Of a stretch of 64,000 nt of DNA, positions 1 to 10,559 are shown one piece after another. Source of the DNA: Quercus robur (taxonomy: Eukaryota > Streptophyta > Magnoliopsida > Fagales > Fagaceae). The notes under the pieces were generated by a model, which saw only the letters and a program-made list of their open reading frames with translations, ran no database searches and had not been told where the DNA came from. The stretch is from assembly GCF_932294415.1 (NCBI RefSeq), contig NC_065538.1, forward strand, positions 26,747,957 to 26,811,956, written 5' to 3'. The position numbers and the translations under genes are program-made. Position 1 is the first letter of the stretch; every line of letters starts with the position of its first letter.

Positions 1-3000
1 AGAGCCTGGCTAAGATAGTACAGAATTCTGTGGCTGGGGACCCACTTGGGAAACTAGCAAGCGCAATCAGGGGTGACTTAAACTGGTGGCTTGAATCTCA
101 AAGATTGATGCAAGATGCTGAGAAGGTAATAGAATCCACTGCACAACACATCCCAGCTCGATTAAAAATAAATACTGAACATGGGTACCCAATATCTAGT
201 AAATGTAATCTAACAAGGAATTTACTAGAACAAGAGGGTTCTCATCGGGTCATTCTGATTGTTGGGTTATCTGGTATTGGGAAGTCATGTATGGCCCGTC
301 AAGTGGGTTCTGATCCACCTGCTGAATTTGTGGATGGCGCAGTTCAACTTGGCTTTGGACAATGGTGTAGTAGGGCTGCCTGTAACGGAAACAGGGCTGA
401 ATATCAGAAGCGTTTAGCAAGAAAAATTTGTAAATTTTTGGTGCAGATTGGATTTTGGAATAAGATTGAAGATGAGAACACTGGAGATCTTGAATATATA
501 TGTTGCTTGCTTCAAGAAGCCTTGTGTGGGAAGAGCATTTTGATCCTTCTTGATGATGTATGGGAGCAGGACATTGTGGAGCGATTTGCAAAGCTGTATG
601 ATAATGATTGCAAGTACTTAGTGACAACAAGAAATGAAGCTGTCTATGAAATTACAGAAGCTGAGAAAGTAGAATTAGGCAAAGATGACACAGTGGAAAT
701 GAGCAAGGCAATCCTTCTGTACCATAGCCTACTTAGTGAGGAGGAGTTGCCGGTAAGAGCCAAATCTCTCTCTCTTTGTTTTGGGTGATTAGCACATAGC
801 AGGATATGACTATCTCCAATATTTCATTCTTCATGCATAACCAAATATGCATAACAAAAAGGGGGTTAATTCAAATGCAATTTCATATCAGTTTGGTTTT
901 TGGGCATGTAGCGTGCATCAATACCTATACAATGGCAATCCCATTCACAACCATGAAGTTCTACTTTTTATTATTATACAGAACATATTTGAGTAATTTA
1001 CATCAAACCAAACTTCAAAGATATGACTAGTGAATTGCAAGTTTCATGCTTACACAAACAGTTCACATTCATAATGCTAATCTTTGTTTTTTCCCAAAAA
1101 AGGAATGCTAGCTGAGTTGAACTTCTATTTCTAATAAATCTGCTAAGTCCAATGTTCTTACTTGTGAGCCAAACACACAAACTTATTCATTCTTATTAAC
1201 AATCTATTATCAAGCTGATCCTTGGAGCACATATATATTTTAATTTTAGTTGTCAATTGAATTTTTACTATTGGTCCACTGGATTTTATGTTAAATCTTT
1301 TTAGCTAATTAGATTATTAGTATTTTATTTATTTCCCTAGATTCATTTATCAAAAGAAAAAAATAATTCCCTAGAGTCAAGATTATTTTTGTAATTCAAT
1401 AATTGGGCTCTAACCCAAGTCAATTAGAGTTAATATTTAGTCCCAATAGTCTATATAAGAATGTTGTACTCTTATGGTGACAAGTTATTGAAGAATGAAA
1501 TTTCTATTAGAAATTTTCAATGCCTTAGTGCTAATTCAAGGCAATCTTAGCCATTGATTCCAATGCATTCTATCTTGTACAATGTTGATTCCAAGCAATC
1601 TTAAGTGCCAAGTCGCAGGTTTATCTTAATTTTTGTTCTTTGTTATTCTCAAATCCCATTGAGAATTGTGTTGCATTAGTTGAATAATACAGGGAGCGCA
1701 AAGACAATTTTGTTTTTATTTGGTTTTAGAAGTCAAATATATTTTTACTATTGGTCCACTGGATTTTATTTTAGGTCTTATTAGCTAATTAGGTTATTAG
1801 TATTTTATAAAATTTCCTAGAGTCAAGGTTATTTTTGTAAATCAATAATTGGGCTTTGACCCTAGTCAATTAGGGTTAGGATTTAGTCCTAATCTATATA
1901 GATATATATATATATATATATAACCAAAACTTTTGAAACTCTCACAATTTTCCACACATAATATTTAAATAAAATTATTTTTATTCTCAAAAAAATAAGG
2001 AGTGAAACTCTATCTCTCTAACAAGTTCAACTTAAACTAAAACTAAAACTCATCATTATCATTTTTTTGAAACAAAATTATTTTTGTTTAATCTAAACTT
2101 AATAAGGAGTGAAACTCTATCTCTAACAAGTCCAACTTAAACTCAAACTTAAACGTTGATAATTTATCTCCAAATTTGCAAGGTTAATCATGAACACTAT
2201 AAAAGCAATGCAAGCCCCAATATGTTTTTTTAAAGCCGAGTAGAGGTATGAGCTCTTATTTTGTTATTTTCTTATCCTCTACTTTGTTAATATATATATA
2301 TATATATATATTTTATGGTTTTTCATGTATTTTTTAAAAAGTAATTTTCGTACATGAACCACCAAACTCTTTTTAGCCGTTTTTTACAAGATAAAAAACT
2401 TGCAATAATTGAAATTATTCTTTTGAATGTAACCTATCTTTCTCTTATATTTCTCTATTGCTTAGTCATATATATTTTGTATTTTCCAATTATTTATAAG
2501 TAGTGAATCATCTGATTTTTTAATATTTTTTGGTCTTTCAAAAGTTTTAATATCTACATTTTTTGAGTTATTTTTTTGCAGTATCTGAAATTGTCTGACA
2601 AATTTTTTGTAAGCCATTGCACGTTCAAGCAATGACTTTTTCATCAAATTGTAACACAAATTGAAGTCATACAAGAGCAAATCATGCAATGATGTAGTTT
2701 CTTAATCAATTTAAGATTTTATAAAATTATTTTAGTCTACCTCACAAATAGGTAGGTTCCCGTGCATAGCACGGGTTAGGGACTAGTAGTCTATATAAGC
2801 ATGCTATTGCTTTCCTATGAAACATGTTATCGATGAATATAATTTCTATGGGAATTTTTAAAGGCCTTGTTGCTGATTGCAGGAATCCTAGGTGTCGATT
2901 CCTAGGTTAATTTAATTTTACATTCTTTGTTATTCTCAATTCCCTCAATTCCCTTTTGAGGATTTTGTGCTGCATTAGTTTTGGTATTAGAGCTTGTTGT

Positions 3001-6000
3001 CAACCCCCTTTCACATGTAAGCCTGCTTAGTCCTTGAGTTGCATGTGTAGACCAAAAACAATTACCAAAAAAAAAAAGTTTCCAAGATTTAAACCAAAGA
3101 CTTCAATGGAATCCCTTCTTCCTAAGATCAGTCCAAGAGTGGGACTTAGAGTCATTGGCTTCTAGATGATTCAGGTGCTTCTAAATTTACTCAGGGAGGT
3201 GAAGACAAATTGGTTTGTTCTCTTTCAAAAAGCCAAGATTTCAGTGTGAAAGATTATTACAAGGCTTTGAGAAAGGGGGGGACATATTTTCCATGGCAAA
3301 GTATATGGTGAGTAAAAGTTACACAAGTGGCCTTCTTTGGGTGGACAGCTGCTATGGATAAGATTCTAATGATGGATAATCATAGCCGACATCATAAATC
3401 ATGCTGCATGAGTAAGTCTTATGAAGAATCAGTAGATCATCTTTTACTTCTGTCTGAGATAGATAGAAATTTATGGTCTTGTGTTCTTTGTTTATTTGGT
3501 GTGAATTGGGTTATGCCAAGATTTGTGACCGGTTTGCTGGCTTATTGGAATGAGCACTTTTAGAAACACGATAGGGCTGAAACTTGGAAGGTTGTTCCTT
3601 TGTGCTTGACGTGAACTATCTGAAGAGAAAGGAATGCCCACACATTTGAAGACAATCAACTGTCAGTGGTGAAGTTGAGATTTTTTATTTTTACCCACGT
3701 TACATGTGTGGGATCAGGCTCGACGTCATTCTGTGATTCCATTGAACCAAAAAGAAAAAGAAAGCTTAGTATTAACACAAAACCATTAAATCAAAGAAAA
3801 AGAAAGCTTAGTATTATCTGTTATTTATAGTACTAGAAATCAGATAAACATAGACTTCTTATGTGTATTAACTCATAATAAAAAATAAATCAATAGTCAG
3901 TCAATATTTTTTTGTGGTATGAAGTTTATTGTGTAGGTCCATAGAGTACTTCCATCTACCCTCTTTAATGTGCATCCTCTGTAATTCTGGAACTACCATA
4001 TGTGTCATGGCAGGAATCATGGCTGCTGTCACAGGAGTTTTTGTTTTTGTGGCTCATTGCCAAGCATTTACTTTTCCTATGATAGAGCTTATTTTAAACT
4101 AAAGTTTGTTTTAAGTAGTCCATTTCTGTATTATCTAGATTTCAACTGCCTGTGCTGTGCTCATTTTCTAATTGTTTCCTTTATTGTTTATTTTTCATTT
4201 TTTTCTAAGATATACTTGTTTCATAGAGTGTAGCAGAAAGCTTGCTTGAGCGCTGTGGCCACCACCCTCTTACAGTTGCTGTCATGGGTAAGGCTCTTAG
4301 GAAAGAAATAAGAGCTGAGAAATGGGAGAAGGCCATCACAAATTTATCCACCTTTGCCACATGTGCACCTGGTCCTGTCTCATATGTAAATGAGAAAGAA
4401 GCTGAGAACACATTAACCATTTTTGGGTCATTTGAGTTCACTCTAGAAGCAATGCCTGGAGACTCAAGAAAGCTCTTCATAGCTCTTGCTGCTCTTTCAT
4501 GGGCAGAACCTGTACCTGAAGCTTGTTTGGAGGCCATTTGGTCGGTTCTTGGGCAGGAGATGATGTTTCCTCTCATAGTCTGTAAGCTTGTTGAAGGCTC
4601 CCTGCTGATGAAAACTGATACAGATCCCTTGTATCAAGTGCATGACATGGTTTCACTATACCTTGACAGCAAGACAAATGATTCAGTTGTGTTTCTTGTA
4701 AATGAATCTAGTGATGAAAACAAAGCATTGATTTGCCCTTGGCTTTTTATTTTTGGGAAAGAGAGTGTCAAAAGAATTTCCGAGCAAAAGATAGAGACAT
4801 TCCTCAGTGTTTTCGAAGAAAAGCAGGCTGTCACCACCATAGAAGCAATTATCAAGGCGCTAATGGCTAGCAAAACCATCTCCGATTTTGAAGCTAGCAG
4901 AGCAACCTTTGTTGGCATATTGGGACCTAGAATTGAAGGCCTGATATCGTCCGGTTCACAGGGTCTTGTTGCAGTGTCTGCAGAAGCTATCACAAATATA
5001 TTCAATAGAAGTGACTATTGCAATTACTTTCCATCATTTGAAAGTACTGGTGCAGTTGAGAAGCTGTCAATGATACTAGAAAACTGTGAGGACCCCAAGA
5101 TCCAAACTAACATTTCAATTGTCCTTGCAAAGCTTGCAGAATTTGGAAGTTCCGAGACAGTCAATAAGGTGCTTCAGAGTATTCACTTTAACCAACTGGC
5201 TGATTTGCTCTCTCCAGATGCCGAGGAATGGCATGAGAGCATGTTCACAATATTGATGTCGTTGACCATAGCTGGAAAGTCAAAAGCTGTTGAGAGAATG
5301 ATTGCTTGTGAAATTGATAAAAATCTAATTAAACTTCTTGAGAATGGAACTGAAGTAGTGCAACACCATGCCATTGTAACATTGAAGGCATTTTATGAGC
5401 TAGGAGGCTGTCCTAAAAATGGCTCTCTTCAGCCCGCTAATCTGAACCTTTTGCCATGGCAAGTGAGGCTTCGTTTAGAAAGATTTGTTTTGTCAGACCA
5501 GAATGTTACCCTTTCAGCAAAGCCACAAACTTTAGAAGATCTCATCCACATGGTACTTGACAGCAATTACAAGCAGGTAACGGAAGCAATGCAAGAGCTC
5601 ATACCAATTGTTGAGAAAGCAGGGAACCCCAAAATCAGAGACATGATTTTAAACAGCCCCTCATCAAAAGGCTTTCTGAACTTTTGCAAAGTGGAAACTC
5701 ACAACAGAGCTCAATGAAATCTGAATCTGCCTTTTTATTAATGAAACTAGCTTGCGCTGGTGGAGAACCTTGCATTAAGAAATATCTAGAGTATGATATT
5801 ATTCCTGAGCTAGTCAAGATGATGCAGTGCACCATTGTGCAGCATCAGGATGCAGCCTATACAGCTCTACACCAGATGCTGTTTGGCAGTGGTGGGGTCC
5901 TGGTTTTAAAGAATATCTTTCAGATGGGTCTTATAGAGAAGATGGCTCACTCAATTGAAAGCAAATCAATGAAAACGCAGGAAATCAACGTGCACTGTCT

Positions 6001-6316
6001 TTTAGATATTGTTGAGTTGGGAAACAAAAAATGCTTGGAGTGGATGTTTTCTTTGCAAGTAGTGGAGAAGCTTGCAAAGTTAGAAAAACTGAGTGGGGGC
6101 TCTGGTGAAACTGTGGTTGGATTTCTCAAGGGAATTGATAAGTGCAAACATCTTTCGCAAGCGGAGCGTAAGGTTATGAAGCAACAAGTGGTTAGAAAAG
6201 TGAGGGTTGCCATGAAAGGCCATAAATTTGAAGCCCGAATTTTAGCAGCTTTAGATGCTTGTGCATCTGAAGGATCAATAAGAGGAGCCAGTAGTAGTGG
6301 TAGTGGTAGAAAGTAG
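1..6316 (+). CDS. NB-ARC protein with C-terminal Armadillo-like repeats (5' partial, frameshifted)
   Basis: Two exons are visible: <1-752 and 4227-6316. The reading frame is open to the left edge, so the N-terminus lies outside. Exon 1 ends at donor gtaaga (753). Exon 2 starts after acceptor tcatag (4226), phase 0. NB-ARC motifs appear in order: Walker A GLSGIGKS (264-287), Walker B LILLDDVW (540-563), a TTR motif near 626-634, a GLPL variant GHHPL (4257-4271) and an MHD variant VHD (4638-4646). No LRR follows; instead about 450 residues of helical repeats read like ARM/HEAT. Such NB-ARC/ARM proteins are an uncharacterised plant class related to NLRs, probably an ATP/ADP switch with a protein-binding solenoid; that role is inference. 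Frame 1 stops at 5717, but repeat-like coding continues in another frame to 6316. One base appears to be missing in the C run at 5657-5660. The gene is convergent with PSF1. Confidence 0.85.
1248..1680 (+). mobile_element. Copia-like LTR remnant, copy 1
   Basis: This block is about 430 bp. It begins near the phrase ttttactattggtccactgg and ends near tgttgcattag, and it matches 1733-1892 plus 2787-2974 almost throughout. At the position where copy 2 carries a Helitron, this copy reads straight through (cccaatagtctatataag, 1442-1459), so it acts as the unoccupied site. No coding sequence is visible. Confidence 0.6.
1733..2990 (+). mobile_element. Copia-like LTR remnant, copy 2, split by a Helitron
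   Basis: The left part is 1733-1892 and the right part 2787-2974; together they align with the copy at 1248-1680. Just after the right part comes ttggtattagagc (2981-2993), close to the classic initiator-Met tRNA primer site tggtatcagagc. That identifies the block as a 5' LTR rather than a random duplicate. The rest of the retrotransposon is not recognisable. Confidence 0.6.
1893..2786 (+). mobile_element. Non-autonomous Helitron, 894 bp, with both ends mapped
   Basis: The 5' end is TCTATATAGA directly after host A (1892). The 3' end has a perfect hairpin CCCGTGC-ata-GCACGGG (2759-2775), a 7-base spacer and CTAG (2783-2786) followed by host T. Insertion between A and T, the TC start and the hairpin-CTAG end are the Helitron signature. 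The boundary is confirmed by the related LTR copy at 1248-1680, which reads across the site uninterrupted. No Rep/helicase is encoded. A minus-strand ORF at 2462-2689 (75 aa) is not recognised. Confidence 0.8.
3110..3690 (+). pseudogene. Degenerate LINE reverse transcriptase tail (zf-RVT domain)
   Basis: The translation, read with frame changes, contains FSVKDYYKALRKGG, then AFFGWTAAMDKI, then CCMSKSYEESVDHLL and NLWSCVLCLFGVNWVMP. This is the zinc-binding zf-RVT region at the C-terminus of plant LINE-type polyproteins. Frameshifts and stops break it, so it is a dead fragment left in the intron. The intact stretch is 3327-3563. Confidence 0.7.
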
Positions 6317-7454
6317 AAACAAAAACTTGTAGATTCTAGTCAGACTAAAGAGGAAAGATATACTATGAGCCTGCTTCTTTGGCTCAAGGCCCTTTGCTTA
6401 TTACAATACATTGATGAATACACATGAATTAAATGAATGAATTCAATTCTCAATCATTTTATATCAGCAAACTGTAAAATATATGACTTAAACCCTGTTC
6501 TCATAAATTGTCTAGAAGCTAAACAGATTTAGTGGCATTATCTAGGTCCCTCTCATCTCATTGTAAGTTTTCTCTATGAAATCCCCAAATCTGTGTACCA
6601 AGAAAACCTGCTCTCACCGCCCTCTTTACTGAGCCATTCCATTTGGTTTCTTTTTGTTACAACTTGGACAAGTTGGAAAACAGAAAGTAGGTCTCTGCAA
6701 TCATTATTCCTCACTTGACATCAGAAACTCTTCTGTATTCAAACTAAATAAAGCCATTCCACTTCATATTGACCAACCAAACCCCCCACCCCACCAACCA
6801 ATACCATCTTATTTTTTTGGACATTTCTTCAGCATAGGTTGGGTAGGTAAACTATATAAGAAAGCAGAATCCAGAATCAATCCAGGTGCAACCGAAGCTG
6901 GTGGTTTACTCCTTGAAACACTCAAACAATCTTAGAATTCGTTTAACACCATTGAGAATTTGAGATTTAGGTAAATAAAATTAGAGATTTTTGTTTGTCT
7001 TTTGCTTCTTTGTGGTGAAAAAGGCAAGGATTACTGTAGCTTGGGGGCTTCTATACAAAATCAGATAGTAACAGACCTGTGTACTGAAGCAGACAATTGA
7101 GACCTTCAATAGAATATGGATTATTCACAACCGTACAACCTCCTTAACAAGCTTTGGAGGCAAAAGCCCAAGCACATGCTATAGACCGCTAAGCTGTTTG
7201 TTCTGTATTCAGTTTCAAGCGTGGTCCTTACATGAGGCTGATTGTAGAAGATTTTTAGCATACCATCAAGGTTCATTCTTGGTAATGACCAAAACATAAG
7301 TTCAAAAAACAGCATTACGTTGTAACAAATATGTACACAGTGCCAAAAGTAACAAACATCATCAAGCCCCACGGGTAAGAAATGCTTAAACATAATTGAT
7401 CTCTTCTCTACATTTACATTGAAAAGGATAAACATTAAGAAATAAGATGTCAAG
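6317..7454. other. Convergent intergenic region and 3' UTRs
   Basis: The region holds the 3' UTR of the NB-ARC/ARM gene on the left and of the PSF1 gene (minus strand) on the right. The open frames here are short and lack codon character. No RNA gene or repeat was recognised. Confidence 0.5.
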
Positions 7455-10039
7455 TCAGCTTGTGAGCTCCTCCATCAAACCCTGTTATCAAAGGAAATAA
7501 GAGAGGTTAAAGAAACTCCCAAAAACCATTCTGAAATGAGAATTCAAGTTAAGAAGTTAATGGACAACCCACCCTTGAGATAAATTGCTCAGCATCAGTT
7601 CGTTTAAGAAAGTGCATTGAGTGGCGAGCAAAATTGGTTGTCTTATCGTCACTTAGGACCACGCCAATATCATCAAGAACTCTCACCTGGATGTAGGGAT
7701 CTTTGGGTGGCACCATATCCTGCCAAAGAAGAGATATAGGTGTTACATTTGAGATGCAAAATCATGCCATATAAATAAATTTAATTTTAAAAAATTCAGA
7801 ATATGGATACTGAACTCTTTAGCATTGATAATCACATAAATAGAAGCTGTAATTTGCCTGTGTGGAAGTTTGAGAGAGAGAGAGAGAGAGGTTACCACAG
7901 TTAAATCAAGGTCAAGTCTCGACATGTATGATTGCAAAGCTCCAGAATGTTTCTTAAAATACTCTTCCTCTGTGTGACTGAGCTTCTCTTGAATTTGTTG
8001 AGGAAGCACGGGCCCTACCTTCCATATCAAACTCCGTATAATTTCTGCTCTGTTATACCTGCATAGTTATCAAAAGACCATACCCATGATAACTGGTGAA
8101 GATGATAAACCTTCATTGAAAAAATAAGCTAGAAGCTGTTTGCATATAAAAAAATCCACAGCAAGCAAGAGATAATTACATATATGCCATTAGACAGCGC
8201 TTATTGCGAACCAAAGAAAGGTGGTGGATGAGTGCTCCATAGTGATCTGCATTTCTAGTTGTTTGTACATCCAATCCTTCTTCCTGCATTTTTCTGTAAT
8301 AATATAAAGTTATACAAGCCACATCAAACCAAACTGATGTTATTTATTATTGCATATGAAATGGTAATAGAAATGGTAGCTGTATGCAAAATTATAGTCA
8401 ATGAATGAAAGGAATTCCCAAGAATAAATTCCAGCTGAATAAGTTAACAAAATTTTCAACTCGCCATTTTGCTGATATTACAAGGTTATAGTTGAGAATT
8501 TCTAGACCACACACCAAAAACAGGTAGGCTGATATGACACTATAAAAAGGTATACATGGTGGAACAGTAATAAGCATAACAGGAAATTAACATTACCTTA
8601 TCAGGGACTGAAGCTCGAGGTGATGCTGACTACATTCTGCAATCACTTGATCAAATAGGTCGCTCTACAAGATCATAGTAAGAAAAAATTGAGTTAGAGG
8701 CATCACGGCAATGTAATTGAAGGGAGAGAGAGGATGATGGGAATGTTAAATCCTAAGAAGTTGACACAACATGTACCAAGAAAAAAAGTTTCACACGATT
8801 CTATCAAAAGACACTTTGGAGACATGATCAAAATAGATAATATGAGTGCTTCCACAATTGGGCATCCAAAGTACAGCTCCATGACAAAGATTGCCATGTC
8901 CCATACAAGAAAACAAGTGCGCTCATAAAACATTATGGCCACCAAGGCTTAAAAATGTGAGCCAAGCAAGTCAAAAAATTCCAAATTTCAAGGAAGGCAC
9001 TCCTGCTCAAAGAACAAATAAAAAATTGAAGATCAACTTCTAGGTCTCCAATCAGATTACAAGCATTATCAAGCATTAACAAAGAGTGCACTTATCATTC
9101 AATCAACAAGCATTAACAAGATACTGTATGTTTGGCAAAATGCATATTCTATTAAATATGAGAAATTATAAACCACCAAAGATTATGGCCAAAAGAAAAG
9201 CTACAATGATGGAATTTATCTAAATAAAACATATCCAATAAAAGGTTAGTTATAGACCAGACAGGAAGGCACAAAAGGAAGAAGTATTGTTATAGAACTA
9301 ATAGCACCAACCACCTACCCATTAATAAAACTATGTCAACAAACCATCCACGTACCACCAAATTTTGAATAATTATAATAAAATAAAATAAAAAACCAAC
9401 CAGGTGGGGTGTTCACTCTTTACAAAGACTACTTTGGATATGACGTGAGTGTCAATTTGGTCCTTAGACACTTGAGTAGTATTTTCCGTTAAAGCCTAAT
9501 GAATATAACCATGTGATGGAACATGGTAATAATGGCATCTTAAAATTATTGACAAAGAGGTGGAAAATATGTGCACATCATGTGATTAAATCTGTTAATT
9601 TTTAACCAAAAAAAAATATACTACCAAAAGGTTGAATTCGTCACTAGCCTAACATCCATAGGGTTAATTTCTCAAATCAAAAGTCCAAGAACCAAATTGA
9701 CACTCACATCAAAGTTTAAGAAGGGTAATATTTATGCCCAAAACACAATTTCATCAAATTCACAGCCAGATATCACCAAATTTTGAGGAACTGAAACATA
9801 CCCGCCAAATGAATTTCCAAATATTCCCCCCCCCCCCCCCCCCCCAAAAAAAAAAAAAGCTTCATCCACCCATTGCCAAAAACTTTGTATATATTAGGAC
9901 ACCAAACAGCCATGTCCTTTAGCAATACAAGCTAAGCATATTAGAACCAACTCCGGAGACTTACATTGTAAGGAGTGAGCTGCCCCTTTTCACCACTTGC
10001 AAGTTCTTTCACCAGCTGGCATGCCTTTCTCCCATACAT
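7455..10039 (-). CDS. PSF1: DNA replication complex GINS protein PSF1
   Basis: PSF1 is one of four GINS subunits. GINS joins Cdc45 and MCM2-7 in the CMG helicase that opens replication forks in the nucleus. Six coding exons on the minus strand were assembled by splice signals: 10039-9965, 8664-8597, 8293-8180, 8058-7896, 7719-7573 and 7481-7455. They total 594 nt, or 197 aa, matching the family length (human is 196). The protein starts MYGRKACQLVKELASG. It contains HHLSLVRNKRCLMAYMYNRA and PPKDPYIQVRVLDDIG, and the C-terminal NFARHSMHFLKRTDAEQFIS before GLMEELTS and the stop. All junctions keep frame; intron 5 uses donor GTGGGT, which is GT but weak. Intron 1 is the longest (8665-9964) and carries an inverted-repeat element. 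No disruption is seen, so this is probably a working single-copy housekeeping gene. Confidence 0.93.
9410..9740. mobile_element. TIR element (MITE/MULE-like) in PSF1 intron 1
   Basis: Imperfect inverted arms carry gagtgtcaatttggtcc (9448-9464) on the left and accaaattgacactcac (about 9691-9707) on the right. The flanks cactctttac and gtaatatt add partial symmetry. Phrases like 'tttggtcc' are typical of plant Mutator-like MITE ends. No TSD could be fixed by eye. Confidence 0.45.
9828..9857 (+). repeat. Poly-C/poly-A homopolymer junction
   Basis: About 18 C are followed by about 13 A, inside PSF1 intron 1. Such runs are prone to sequencing and assembly length errors. Confidence 0.8.
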
Positions 10040-10514
10040 CTTTCAATTCAAAGAAAACGCCAACCCCACCTTATTCTTCAAAATCACCAAAACTATCCAG
10101 CACAAACCTACACTCATTGAAACATTTTGTCGAACACTTGTTAGGCATGTGAAAATTAATAACATCCAAAATTCCAAAGTAAACCCAACAACATAAATAC
10201 AAGCAGACATACATAAAAGCATTCATTTTGTGCATATAGGTGAAATGAAAAAAAAAATTAAAGATTAAAAAAATTTAAAAAAATTCTGGAATTTGTTGGG
10301 ACGAGTATAAACACTAAAAAGGTTTGATCTTTCTGATAAGTGGTGATAAGTAACAAAAGGGTTGTGAGATTGAGAATTGGAAGTACCTATTTCAGTGTTT
10401 GGTGGGAGAGAAAAACAGAGAGAAAGTGAAGTTGACTTGACGGTGCCAAAAATGTAAAGTTGCTAATGAAATGTGGTTCACTGGCTTTTGGTGGTGCCAA
10501 AAATTTCAAATTTA

Positions 10515-10522
10515 CCGCCAAA
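10515..10522 (-). promoter_or_regulatory. E2F-like site upstream of PSF1
   Basis: The minus strand reads TTTGGCGG, fitting the plant E2F consensus WTTSSCSS. It lies about 475 bp upstream of the PSF1 start codon. GINS genes are S-phase genes commonly under E2F control, so the site is plausible, though one 8-mer can occur by chance. Two near-matches ending GGCACC occur closer to the gene at about 10440 and 10494. Confidence 0.4.
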
Positions 10523-10559
10523 AGTAATTTGACTTGACTGTTTGGATATAGGAATTAAG

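Larger units (their letters stand above)
753..4226 (+). other. Large intron of the NB-ARC/ARM gene, filled with TEs
   Basis: This is a phase-0 GT-AG intron of 3474 bp. Removing it joins LLSEEELP to SVAESLLERC, which restores the spacing expected between the ARC1 region and the GLPL motif. It contains two LTR copies, a Helitron and a LINE fragment, listed separately. The stretches 753-1240 and 3700-4226 show only AT-rich intron sequence. Confidence 0.85.

Noticed and set aside
4205..5005. Minus-strand ORFs over NB-ARC/ARM exon 2
   Set aside because: Shadows of the plus-strand coding exon.
5577..5656. An 80-nt intron that would restore frame in the NB-ARC/ARM gene
   Set aside because: Splice signals and phase fit, but the segment encodes a well-formed ARM helix continuous with both sides; a missing C explains the break better. 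Kept as an alternative in the findings.
7121..7453. 110-aa minus-strand ORF as a separate gene
   Set aside because: It lies in the 3' UTR of PSF1, just past its stop codon, and its sequence resembles no protein.
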